The notes under the pieces were generated by a model, which saw only the letters and a program-made list of their open reading frames with translations, was not told the origin of the DNA and ran no database searches. Of a stretch of DNA of 15,799 nucleotides, positions 1-7,634 are shown piece by piece. Each line of letters opens with the position of its first letter. The first letter of the stretch is position 1. Position numbers and translations under genes: made by a program. This stretch comes from Planctomycetota bacterium (GTDB lineage Bacteria; Planctomycetota; Planctomycetia; Pirellulales; Thermoguttaceae): the NCBI GenBank assembly GCA_021784975.1, contig JAJYGU010000180.1, positions 1 through 15,799 of the forward strand. The letters run 5' to 3'.

Positions 1-2816
1 GCATCCGGCCGTTGCTAAGGGAGCGGATTCCGGGCACGGTATCGTTTGCCCCCTTCGGCAGCAACACGCGGGCGATTGTGATCACCGTCGATCCCGATAA
101 GTTGCGGTCCTACAACTTCTCGCCGGAAGACGTGGTGAAGGCCCTCAACTCCGGCAACCTGGTGGCCCCTTCCGGGAACTTGTACGCCCAGGAAGAGATG
201 CCGATGGTGCCCACCAATGCCATGGCCAGCGACCCGAAGGAGCTGGGCAACATTCCCATCATGCCCGGCAAGAACGTCTACGTCCGCGATGTAGCCAGCG
301 TGGAGGACACCACCGACATCAACTACGGCTGCGCGTTGGTGAACGGCTCCAAGTCGGTCTACCTGCCGATTGTCAAGAAAGACACGGCTTCTACGTTGAC
401 GGTGGTCAACCAGGTTCAGAATGCTTTGCCTTTCTTTCGCGAGGTGGTGCCCGAAGACGTCGCGGTCCGTTACGAGTTCGACGAGTCGCCCACCGTGCGG
501 GCGGCCATCAAGTCGGTGGCCACCGAGGCGGCCATTGGGACCATCCTGGTGGGACTGATGATCTTGGTCTTTCTCCGCGACCTGCGCACCGTGGTGGTGG
601 TGTTGGTCAACATCCCGCTGGCGCTCATCGGCTCGCTGGTGGGATTGTGGCTGACCGGCAACACACTGAACATCATGTCCTTGGGCGGGCTGGCCCTGGC
701 CATCGGCATCCTGGTGGATGAGGCAGTGGTCATGGTGGAGAACACCCACTCCCAGATGCAGCACACCCCTTCGCTGGCCCGCGCAGTCCGCCAGGCGTTC
801 ACGGCCACCGCCGCCGCCCAATTCCTGGCCATGGCCTGCGTGCTGGCGGTGTTCATCCCCACCTTCATCATGAAAGAGCCGGTCCGCTCGCTGTTCATGC
901 CGCTGACGCTGGCCGTCGGCTTCTCGATGATTGCCTCCTACCTGTTGTCGAGCACGCTGGTGCCGGTGCTCACGGTCTGGCTGATGAAGCACCACGGGCA
1001 CCGTGCACGGCAGGCCACCTTCTTCGACCGAATCTTGCCCCCCTTCGGAAGGCTGGTCAGGACCATTGCCCGGCGCCGCTGGATCACCGTGCCGGCCTAC
1101 GTAGTGGCGTGCGTGCTGGTGCTCTGGTTGGCAGGCCGCCAGGTGGGGACCGAGCTGTTTCCGCAGGTGGATTCCGGCCAGTTCGTGCTCCGCTTCCGCG
1201 CCCCGCCCGGCTCGAAACATGAATTGACCCGGCGGGTGGCAGTGCGTATCCTCGATGTGATCAACAAGGAGACCCGTGGGCAGGTGGCTATTTCGATGGG
1301 CTATGTGGGTCTGGCGGCCACCAACACCGCCACCAACAACATGCTTTTGTTTATGCGGGGACCGGACGATGGAGAGCTTCGCGTCCGGTTGAATGACGAT
1401 ACCAAGATTCGCTTGGCCGCCCTGCGCGAGCGGCTCCGCCAGGCGGTGCCGGAGGCGATCGTCCCTTGGCTCCAGCGGACTTTGGCCGAGAGCGGCTTGA
1501 GACCGGATCAGGCCGCCCGCCGGGCCAAGAGGTTCTTCCTGGGTTTCGAGCCGGGCGACATCGTCAGCGAGGTGATGAGCCTGGGTTCGCTGATGCCTGT
1601 CGAGGTCGTGGTGGCTGGACCCGGCCGCGAAGAGGTTCGCCGTCATGCCTTGAGAGTCCGCGACAAACTGAGAGAGATCCCTACGCTCCGCGATGTGCAG
1701 CTTTATCAACAACTCGACTACCCGGCCGTACACGTGCATATCGACCGCCAGCGCGCGGGCCTGACCGGCGTGACCGTCAAGGACGTGACCGACTCCTTGC
1801 TAGTGGGCACTTCTTCCAGCCGCTACGTGGTCAAGAATTATTGGCGCGATCCCAAGAGCGGCATCGACTACCAGGTGCAGGTCCAGGTCCCCTGCCTGCG
1901 GATGGAGCATCCCGAGCGAATCGAGACCCTGCCGTTGCACAAGGTCAACGCCGACATGAACCTGATGATCCGCGATGTGGCCAAAGTGCAGCGGGGCACG
2001 GTGCCCGGCCAGGTGGACCGGGCCTCGATGCAACGCTATTTGAGCGTGATCGCCAACGTGGAGGGAGAAGACCTGGGCCGGGCCTCGCGGCGGATTGAAC
2101 GGGCGATTGCCGAGGTGGGCACTCCGCCACGGGGCGTGCGGGTGGCGCTCCGCGGCCAAATCGCTCCCATGCAAGAAATGTTCTCGACCCTGTTCCTTGG
2201 GCTGGCCGCCTCGGTGATGGTCATCCTGGTGCTGTTGACCGGCTATTTCGAGTCGCCGCGGATGGGCCTGGTCTCGATCGGGGCGGTGCCTGGGGTGATC
2301 TGCGGGGTGGTGGTGATCCTGCTCATAACCCACACCACCTTGAACATCGAGTCGTTCATGGGCTCGATCATGTGCATCGGCGTCTCGGTGGCCAACTCGG
2401 TGATGCTCACCACCTTTATGAGCGACTACTGGCGCGGCGGAATGACGGCCTTGCAGGCGGCAGTGAAAGGGGCCAAGGACCGCTTGCGGCCGGTGCTGAT
2501 GACCGCCATTGCCATGATCCTGGGGACGATTCCCATGGCCTTGGCATTGGAGAAGGGAAGTGAAATGACGGCGCCGTTGGGGCGGGCGGTCATTGGCGGG
2601 CTGGTGGTCTCCACCTTCGCCACCATGCTGATCGTGCCCGCCATTTTCGTGCTGTTGATGGGCCGTGCGCAGTGTGTCTCGGCGTCGCTTGATCCGGACG
2701 ATCCGGTCAGCCAGCACTACGACGGCCATGCCGCCCGACACGGGCGGACGCCGGACGACGATCGTTTTGGGGTCCAGCCGACCTCGCCTGAGGATGACGA
2801 GATCACCGATTGCTAG
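1..2816 (+). CDS. RND efflux permease, HAE1/AcrB-like (5' partial)
   Basis: Inner-membrane proton-driven pump of the RND superfamily (ACR_tran), the energised part of a tripartite efflux complex. The reading frame is open to the window edge, so the true start lies upstream; roughly 100-150 N-terminal residues are missing relative to the usual 1,030-1,070. Residue numbers here count from the TTG at 12. Periplasmic porter sequence comes first, then TM helices from about 170, with the TM4 motif GILVDEAVVMVEN (Asp236, Glu237). A second porter/docking half follows, then a TM8-12 block from about 720 to 885 with GVSVANSV in TM10. A cytoplasmic tail of about 50 residues ends in an acidic stretch. 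The TM10 lysine of AcrB (Lys940) aligns with Ala794. The adaptor gene follows 12 nt downstream, so the two are surely one operon. Family assignment is firm; substrate is unknown. Confidence 0.95.
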   Translation, partial: IRPLLRERIPGTVSFAPFGSNTRAIVITVDPDKLRSYNFSPEDVVKALNSGNLVAPSGNLYAQEEMPMVPTNAMASDPKELGNIPIMPGKNVYVRDVASVEDTTDINYGCALVNGSKSVYLPIVKKDTASTLTVVNQVQNALPFFREVVPEDVAVRYEFDESPTVRAAIKSVATEAAIGTILVGLMILVFLRDLRTVVVVLVNIPLALIGSLVGLWLTGNTLNIMSLGGLALAIGILVDEAVVMVENTHSQMQHTPSLARAVRQAFTATAAAQFLAMACVLAVFIPTFIMKEPVRSLFMPLTLAVGFSMIASYLLSSTLVPVLTVWLMKHHGHRARQATFFDRILPPFGRLVRTIARRRWITVPAYVVACVLVLWLAGRQVGTELFPQVDSGQFVLRFRAPPGSKHELTRRVAVRILDVINKETRGQVAISMGYVGLAATNTATNNMLLFMRGPDDGELRVRLNDDTKIRLAALRERLRQAVPEAIVPWLQRTLAESGLRPDQAARRAKRFFLGFEPGDIVSEVMSLGSLMPVEVVVAGPGREEVRRHALRVRDKLREIPTLRDVQLYQQLDYPAVHVHIDRQRAGLTGVTVKDVTDSLLVGTSSSRYVVKNYWRDPKSGIDYQVQVQVPCLRMEHPERIETLPLHKVNADMNLMIRDVAKVQRGTVPGQVDRASMQRYLSVIANVEGEDLGRASRRIERAIAEVGTPPRGVRVALRGQIAPMQEMFSTLFLGLAASVMVILVLLTGYFESPRMGLVSIGAVPGVICGVVVILLITHTTLNIESFMGSIMCIGVSVANSVMLTTFMSDYWRGGMTALQAAVKGAKDRLRPVLMTAIAMILGTIPMALALEKGSEMTAPLGRAVIGGLVVSTFATMLIVPAIFVLLMGRAQCVSASLDPDDPVSQHYDGHAARHGRTPDDDRFGVQPTSPEDDEITDC

Positions 2817-2820
2817 GAGG
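2815..2820 (+). promoter_or_regulatory. Shine-Dalgarno AGGAGG overlapping the permease stop codon
   Basis: A perfect AGGAGG begins inside the TAG stop of the RND permease (2814-2816) and sits 8 nt before the adaptor ATG at 2829. This fixes the adaptor start and suggests that terminating ribosomes hand over to the adaptor gene (translational coupling, inferred). Confidence 0.85.
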
Positions 2821-2828
2821 GAGTTACC

Positions 2829-4382
2829 ATGCAGAAATCATTGCCTACTCCGAAACCGCTGGCCAAGTCTTGGGCCGAGGAAGAGGATACCCGCGTCTTG
2901 GTCGAGCCGCAACTGCCGGCCATCCGCCGGCCCCCCGACAATGGGATCGAAGCGGGCGAGGTTCCGGATTTGTCGCCCTTGCGGCCCAAGGAATCCCGCT
3001 TGCGGCGCTATGGTTGGCCGGCCTTGGCCGCGGGGCTGGCGTTGGTGGTAGGCACGGTCATCGTCGTGGTCAACCAATCCAAGAGCGAAACCAAGACGGA
3101 AGAGGGAGGCGCTGCTTACGGCTCCGGCCACGACAGCACCCGGGCCGTGGTCCAAATCGTCCGCCCCGAACTGCGCAATATGAAGTTCACCGTGGACGAA
3201 CCGGCCTTCGTGAATGCTTATGAAGAGACTGCGATCTACGCCAAGGTCTCCGGGTTTGTCAAGGAGTTCAACAAGGACATCGGCGACACGGTGAAGAAGG
3301 GCGATGTGCTCTGCACGATTGACGATCCCGAGCTGGTGCAACAACATCTACAGACAAAGGAACAGGTCAAGCTCAACCAGGAAAAGGTCCGTCAGGCGAA
3401 TAAACTGGTGGATTTGGCTCAAACGAGGATCGAAATGGCCCGCGCTGATTGGCAGAAAGCCAAAGCGGACGTGCAAAAATACCAGGCGGACGTGGACTTC
3501 TGGGATTCGCAGTGGAAACGCTTGTCGAAGATGGGCGCCAGCATCATCGACCAGCAGTCGCTCGCCGAAGCCCACAACAAATGGGATGCGGCCCAATCGG
3601 CGTTGAACGCCGCCAACGAGGCCGTCAAGGCCCAGGAGGCGGCCGAGACATTCGCCGTCGCGAACAAGGAGAAAGCTGGGATCGACGTCAAGACGGCAGA
3701 CGCACAAGTCAGGGTCTCCCAAGCCGAAGAAGGCCGCTTGAAGGCTATGGTCGAATATATGACCATCACCGCCCCCTACGACGGCGTGGTCACCGACCGT
3801 AAGGTGAATCGGGGCGATTATGTGGAGGCGGTCAACGGCGATCAGACCTCCTCCGGCCGAGTGCCTATGTTCGTCGTCAGCCGCACCGACAAGGTGCGGA
3901 TCTTTGTCACCGTGCCCCAAGAGTTCGCCCGCGAAGTTGAGCCGGGGTCCCCGGCGCGGGTGTGCGTGGAGTCCTTAAGCGGGCTGGAAGTCCCAGCCAC
4001 GGTTACTCGCATTTCGTGGGGCTTGCACCGGCGGGTCGACTCGATGTCGGCGGAAATTGATCTGGATACCAAGCCTTACGGCATCCGCCCGGGGATGTAT
4101 GTCCATGCCAAGATCTTTGTCCAGCGCCAAGGCGTCCACGCTCTGCCCCAAGAGGCCCTGACCATGGAAGGCAACGAGACCTACTGTTATCTGCTCAAAG
4201 ACGGCAGGGCCGCCAAGGCACTCGTCCTCAGGGGCAGTAGCGACGGAAACTGGGTCGAGGTCGACAAGATGAAAATCGGCGATCCTTGGGTCCGTATCAG
4301 CGGCAACGAACCGGTCATCCTCGGCAATCTCGAAGAGCTCAGCAACGGCGACAAGGTGGAAGTCGCCCCGGCAAAATCGTAG
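2829..4382 (+). CDS. RND periplasmic adaptor (HlyD/membrane fusion protein family)
   Basis: Links the RND permease to the outer-membrane channel. It has 517 residues, longer than the usual 370-450, because a proline-rich and acidic cytoplasmic head of about 60 residues precedes a single TM anchor (about 61-82). The periplasmic part has the standard order: first half-lipoyl segment (about 125-168, with SGFVKEFNKDIGDTVKKGD), a long alpha-helical hairpin rich in Gln, Ala and Lys (about 170-305), second half-lipoyl segment (YMTITAPYDGVVTDRKVNRG, about 310-329), then beta-barrel and membrane-proximal domains to the end. There is no lipobox; anchoring is by the TM helix. The start is set by AGGAGG 8 nt upstream. 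Gene order permease then adaptor is the reverse of the common acrAB order. Family is certain; substrate is not. Confidence 0.94.
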   Translation: MQKSLPTPKPLAKSWAEEEDTRVLVEPQLPAIRRPPDNGIEAGEVPDLSPLRPKESRLRRYGWPALAAGLALVVGTVIVVVNQSKSETKTEEGGAAYGSGHDSTRAVVQIVRPELRNMKFTVDEPAFVNAYEETAIYAKVSGFVKEFNKDIGDTVKKGDVLCTIDDPELVQQHLQTKEQVKLNQEKVRQANKLVDLAQTRIEMARADWQKAKADVQKYQADVDFWDSQWKRLSKMGASIIDQQSLAEAHNKWDAAQSALNAANEAVKAQEAAETFAVANKEKAGIDVKTADAQVRVSQAEEGRLKAMVEYMTITAPYDGVVTDRKVNRGDYVEAVNGDQTSSGRVPMFVVSRTDKVRIFVTVPQEFAREVEPGSPARVCVESLSGLEVPATVTRISWGLHRRVDSMSAEIDLDTKPYGIRPGMYVHAKIFVQRQGVHALPQEALTMEGNETYCYLLKDGRAAKALVLRGSSDGNWVEVDKMKIGDPWVRISGNEPVILGNLEELSNGDKVEVAPAKS

Positions 4383-4490
4383 TCTCTGCCGACTCGTAGA
4401 TCCTTACCGCCCGCCCGTTTTTCTCTCCCGGGGACTTTTCCAATCCGGTACCACCAGCGGCGAAACTCTGCCGGTTGTCCTGGTTTTGAC

Positions 4491-4519
4491 GAAACTTCCG
4501 GATTTGCCGGTCCGATAAA
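4491..4519 (+). promoter_or_regulatory. Weak candidate promoter before the porin gene
   Basis: The 285-nt gap between adaptor and porin (4383-4667) contains GAAACTT (4491-4497) followed after 16 nt by GATAAA (4514-4519). The spacing and -35 element loosely resemble an ECF/sigmaE-type promoter. No convincing sigma70 promoter or terminator was seen in the gap, so whether the porin is read with the efflux genes or separately is open. Confidence 0.2.
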
Positions 4520-4667
4520 CTAAGGAAACCGCCTTGGGCGCCATCGGGGGGGCTGCGCGGGCATCCACCGATAACTCTCCCGGTCTCGGCACCGAACGAT
4601 GGATTTGCCCCTAATGATGGGGGGGCCGGCGCTGGTGGGCTTGCCTAGGGGGACGGGGAGATCGTGA

Positions 4668-6182
4668 ATGCGTGTCTGCGGGCTCGGCATCTGCGGGCTT
4701 GGCATCCTGCTTTACGTCGTTGCGTCAAGCCTCCGCGCCGAGGAAGGGCAGACATCCGCCACATTCCCCTTCGTCGCCGTCCCAATGCGCTTGCCCCAGA
4801 CAACCGATCAGCCACAGACGAAGGGAACGGACCAGCCGGTGCCGCCAGGAAACCTGCCGCCCAATTATAGCGAACTGCCTCCACCGCCGCCGGAGGGCAC
4901 CGAAAACGCGGATTTGGCCACGCGGGTTTCCGAATTGGAAAAACAGTTGGCCGCCTTCGCCAAGGCAGCCGCCCCGGCCGCGCCGGCCGAGCCGGTGCGC
5001 CCGTTGATCGCCCCCACCGGCCGACTCCAGTTCGACGTAGCCAACTTCAGTCAGAACGCCGCCAGCAACGCGCAGTTCGGCAATGCCCAAAATACGGTGG
5101 GCTTTCGCCGTGCCCGCATCGGCGTCTTGGGTGAATACGGGGTAATCGACTATATCGTCGAAATGGACTTCGCCAACCGCGACGCCGAGGCCCCCGTCAA
5201 CACCAGGAACCAATCCACTGCCTTCAAGAACGTCTACATCCAAGTGCGCGAGCTGCCCCTGTTGGGCAATGTCCGCGTCGGCCACTTCAAAGAGCCCTTT
5301 GGCCTGGAACAACTGACCAGCGATAGCATGACCACCTTCCTGGAGCGGTCGGTGGCCGACGAACCGGCCCTGGTCCCCGGCCGCAACGACGGCATCCAAG
5401 CCTTCAATTGGAGCAAGGACGAACGGCTCACCTGGGGCATTGGCGCATTCACCAATCAGAGCGGCTTCGATCAGCCGCCCACCTTCGTCTACGACCACTG
5501 GGGACTCGATTATACCATGCGGGGTACCTACCTGGCCTGGTACGACGAGCCCAGCGGCGGTCGCGGGCTGTTGCACACCGGCCTGGACTACGCCTACCGC
5601 AGTGCTCCTGACGGGCTGGGGATCTTTGCCGCTCGGCCGGAGTCGGTCTTTGCCCCGCTAATCGCCGATTTCACCTTAACCGACGTAAAAGACTGGCAGG
5701 TGTTTGGGGCGGAACTGGCCACCGTATATGGCCCGCTCTCCTTTCAGTCGGAGTTTTTCGGCTCGACCGTCGAGCGTGAAAACGGCGTCAACAACAATTT
5801 TTGCGGCGGCTACGCCTTCGTCAGCTATTTTCTCACCGGCGAGAACCGGCCCTATAACCGCAAGTTGGGTGTGTTCGACCGCGTGCGGCCTTACGAAGAC
5901 TTCTTCCGCGTTAAAACCGCCGACGACACCACCGCCACCGGCCGCGGTGCCTGGGAGCTGGCTTACCGCTTCTCTTACCTCAACATGCTCGACAACCTGA
6001 CCACCCAAGGAGCGGGCATGGCCACCGATCACACCCTTGGCCTGAATTGGTACTTGAACCCCTATACCAGAGTGATGTTCAATTACATCCATTCCATGGA
6101 TACCTACAACCCCGCCGCCGGCAACCGTGTCACTGGCGGGAACATGGACATCTTCGAGGTGCGATGCGCGATGGATTTCTGA
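4668..6182 (+). CDS. Outer membrane porin, OprP / porin O-P family
   Basis: Predicted outer-membrane beta-barrel channel of the phosphate-selective porin O/P type (Porin_O_P). Of 504 residues, 1-23 look like a signal peptide (hydrophobic core, cleavage near LRA-EE). A Pro-rich linker follows, then a short coiled coil (about 82-100, VSELEKQLAAFAKAA) as in trimeric porins, then the barrel from about 113 (TGRLQFD) to the final Phe. Family-like features include FRRARIGVLGEYG, FKNVYIQVRELP, VGHFKEPFGLEQL and the ending FEVRCAMDF, with a terminal aromatic residue as expected for BamA-assembled barrels. The start is ATG 4668, directly after an in-frame TGA (4665-4667), with GGGGAG 7 nt upstream. It follows the RND permease and adaptor on the same strand, where a TolC-type channel might have been expected. 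The name 'phosphate-selective' is historical; substrate is unknown. Confidence 0.88.
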   Translation: MRVCGLGICGLGILLYVVASSLRAEEGQTSATFPFVAVPMRLPQTTDQPQTKGTDQPVPPGNLPPNYSELPPPPPEGTENADLATRVSELEKQLAAFAKAAAPAAPAEPVRPLIAPTGRLQFDVANFSQNAASNAQFGNAQNTVGFRRARIGVLGEYGVIDYIVEMDFANRDAEAPVNTRNQSTAFKNVYIQVRELPLLGNVRVGHFKEPFGLEQLTSDSMTTFLERSVADEPALVPGRNDGIQAFNWSKDERLTWGIGAFTNQSGFDQPPTFVYDHWGLDYTMRGTYLAWYDEPSGGRGLLHTGLDYAYRSAPDGLGIFAARPESVFAPLIADFTLTDVKDWQVFGAELATVYGPLSFQSEFFGSTVERENGVNNNFCGGYAFVSYFLTGENRPYNRKLGVFDRVRPYEDFFRVKTADDTTATGRGAWELAYRFSYLNMLDNLTTQGAGMATDHTLGLNWYLNPYTRVMFNYIHSMDTYNPAAGNRVTGGNMDIFEVRCAMDF

Positions 6183-6199
6183 CCTCGCTGTGAGAGGTA

Positions 6200-6270
6200 G
6201 GGACTGTCCCGATTTTTGTGGCGGGCACCGACGCGGTAGCGTTGGTCGGCCACAAAAACGGGACTGTCCC
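6200..6270. repeat. Nested palindromic repeat (REP/MITE-like hairpin) with GGGACTGTCCC arms
   Basis: The left arm 6200-6222 and right arm 6249-6270 are inverted copies of GGGACWGTCCC plus a T-rich run and GTGGC, differing by one base and a one-base insertion. Each arm end, GGGACTGTCCC, is itself nearly palindromic. An inner stem, ACCGACGC (6227-6234) with GCGTTGGT (6239-6246) around loop GGTA, continues the fold. The element fills the gap between porin and Cys-rich gene and ends 14 nt before the latter's ribosome binding site. No transposase is nearby. It could also act as a transcript-processing or stop hairpin, but it lacks a T-tract. Confidence 0.75.
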
Positions 6271-6297
6271 TTTCCGCGAGCCGTAGGAGTTACTGTT

Positions 6298-6768
6298 ATG
6301 CGGACATCCGCCGTGATCTTCCTGCTGGCCTTTTCGGCACTGGACGGCCCGTCTTCCGCCGCCGCGGCCCATGCCGGCGGTCCGACCTGTTGCGATCAGT
6401 GCGGGCGGCACGTGCCGTGTGTCGAGACCTGCCAAATCATCCGGGAGGTCAAGAAGGAGATGAAGACCACTTGGACCGTCGAGTACCAGGACATCTGCCC
6501 CCTGATGCCGGGATATCGCCACGGAAGCGGCGATTGTCCCCCCGCTCCCCGACCCGGGCATCCCAAGCGTGTCAAGAAGTTGGTCAAGAAGGAGCGTGAG
6601 GTTGAGGTGCCGGTCTACAAGTGTGTGGTGCGGTACCTCTGTCCAGATTGTCTGCGGGGCGCAACCGCAGCCGGTCGTGGGGCCGGCGGGAGTCAGCCGG
6701 CGGCGCCGCCAGGCCCAACTGACCGACCGAGCCCACCCCCCTCTCGGCCGCTCGTGCCCAAAAAATAG
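6298..6768 (+). CDS. Small secreted Cys-rich protein, function unknown
   Basis: 156 residues. A signal peptide is evident (hydrophobic 4-14, cleavage probably in the Ala run near 20-26). The mature part has ten cysteines at 31, 32, 35, 41, 45, 67, 80, 109, 115 and 118, in patterns CC-x2-C, C-x3-C and CPDC, so disulfides or metal binding are likely. A basic segment RVKKLVKKEREVEVPVYKC (91-109) leads to VVRYLCPDC, an arrangement I recognise from small secreted planctomycete proteins of unknown role. The tail 120-156 is Gly/Ala/Pro-rich and probably disordered. The frame is open upstream to 6127, but that part runs through the porin end and the palindromic repeat. ATG 6298 with AGGAG at 6285-6289 (8 nt spacing) is the real start. 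Function should not be guessed beyond envelope localisation. Confidence 0.8.
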   Translation: MRTSAVIFLLAFSALDGPSSAAAAHAGGPTCCDQCGRHVPCVETCQIIREVKKEMKTTWTVEYQDICPLMPGYRHGSGDCPPAPRPGHPKRVKKLVKKEREVEVPVYKCVVRYLCPDCLRGATAAGRGAGGSQPAAPPGPTDRPSPPPSRPLVPKK

Positions 6769-6841
6769 GACCGTCTGAATGGGCCGCGCCGATCTCCGGC
6801 GAAGCGGCAGGCCGCGTTTGCGAAATCGTGAACTGATGAGA

Positions 6842-6871
6842 TGGACTTTCCCCTTTCCCAGGAGCTATAAT
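6842..6871 (+). promoter_or_regulatory. Candidate sigma70 promoter with palindrome on the -10 box
   Basis: A perfect -10 TATAAT (6866-6871) lies 18 nt after TGGACT (6842-6847, 4 of 6 to the -35 consensus). The -10 is embedded in a perfect inverted repeat, GCTATAA-T-TTATAGC (6864-6878), a possible repressor site. Transcription would start near 6878, giving a leader of about 22 nt before ATG 6900. Confidence 0.5.
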
Positions 6872-6899
6872 TTATAGCCGGTTGAGTGAGGGCACGCCG

Positions 6900-7430
6900 A
6901 TGCGGTTTATAGCGCGGTGGCTCGTTATTGTGGTGGTGGCCGCGGTTGCGGATCAGCTTTCGGTGTCGGCGGCAACCGTGGGGGCCAAGGCCGCCAACCA
7001 GAAGACGGTTACGAATCAACAGTCCAGCCAAGACCAACAACAGTGGCGCTACACGTTTCACAACGGCGAGTGGTGGTACTGGCTGCCTGCAGGCCGGTGG
7101 GTGTACTGGCGTGACGGTCGCTGGAACGATTATCACCCCAAGACCTATGTTCCGCCGCCCTCTCCTCGGGCGGTCATCGTCGGCCGCAACCCGGAGGCGG
7201 AAATCGTCGGCCGCAATCCGGTGGCTGAGACCGGTGAAGAAACCGACGAGGAAGCAATTCGACCTTTTTACGGCCACGTCATCCCAGAGTTGGATCGTCG
7301 ACCGGTGGAACCCGGCAGCGAAGTCGGCCCATTTTACGGGCACCCTTTGCCGACCGAGGTGTTTGGTTTTCCTAGGCGTCGGTTGAATCGGCCGTTTTAC
7401 GGCCATCCGGGTTGGGATTACGGCGAGTGA
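6900..7430 (+). CDS. Secreted Trp-rich protein with three PFYGH motifs, function unknown
   Basis: 176 residues. Residues 1-25 are a signal peptide (basic start, hydrophobic 7-16, SVSAA near cleavage). A Gln/Asn-rich linker follows, then an aromatic segment at about 49-79 with HNGEWWYWLPAGRWVYW, a pattern I recognise in planctomycete secreted proteins. VGRNP occurs twice (94-98, 103-107) from a 27-bp tandem duplication (ATCGTCGGCCGCAAYCCGG at 7176 and 7203). PFYGH occurs three times (122-126, 144-148, 165-169) in Pro- and charge-rich sequence. ATG 6900 is preferred over the upstream TTG at 6882 because it begins the signal peptide and GTGAGGG lies just upstream. It has its own candidate promoter. 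It is probably exported to the periplasm or cell surface; no enzymatic motif was seen. Confidence 0.75.
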   Translation: MRFIARWLVIVVVAAVADQLSVSAATVGAKAANQKTVTNQQSSQDQQQWRYTFHNGEWWYWLPAGRWVYWRDGRWNDYHPKTYVPPPSPRAVIVGRNPEAEIVGRNPVAETGEETDEEAIRPFYGHVIPELDRRPVEPGSEVGPFYGHPLPTEVFGFPRRRLNRPFYGHPGWDYGE

Positions 7431-7450
7431 ATCCGGGCGAATTCGGGTGG

Positions 7451-7469
7451 CACGCCCTGAAAGGGCGTG
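7451..7469. repeat. Perfect 8-bp hairpin between the PFYGH gene and purD
   Basis: CACGCCCT (7451-7458), loop GAA, then AGGGCGTG (7462-7469), 20 nt after the upstream stop codon. It is well placed as a terminator but has no T-tract, so it is equally likely a dispersed palindromic repeat. The rest of the gap to 7634 holds a GGGG/CCCC mini-stem near 7484-7495 and no clear promoter for purD. Confidence 0.5.
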
Positions 7470-7634
7470 GTCGCCGTGAGGCGGGGTTTGCCCCAGCCGC
7501 GCCCTGGTGCGGAATGCTGCGCGGGCCCGCCGTCCCCAGCCTTTTCTCACCCTCTTTCTGTGACGGTGGTTTTCCAGTAAGATCAGTCGGTGCTACTGAG
7601 TTCTGGGTGGCGACCGCTTGACGGGGTGGATGGC

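Noticed and set aside
15..1739. 574-residue open frame on the minus strand opposite the RND permease
   Set aside because: Its translation is His/Gln/Arg/Gly-rich low-complexity sequence with no motifs, the usual shadow of a GC-rich gene; the plus strand encodes a clear RND permease.
1800..2741. 313-residue minus-strand frame, also opposite the permease
   Set aside because: Same shadow composition (His/Gln/Arg-rich), no motifs, and overlaps the conserved C-terminal TM block of the permease.
6127..6297. 57-residue upstream extension of the Cys-rich protein
   Set aside because: It would overlap the porin 3' end and translate the palindromic repeat; the signal peptide and ribosome binding site mark ATG 6298.
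7590..7634. 15-residue upstream extension of PurD
   Set aside because: The family N-terminus begins at MNVLIIGSGG; the extension has no family similarity.
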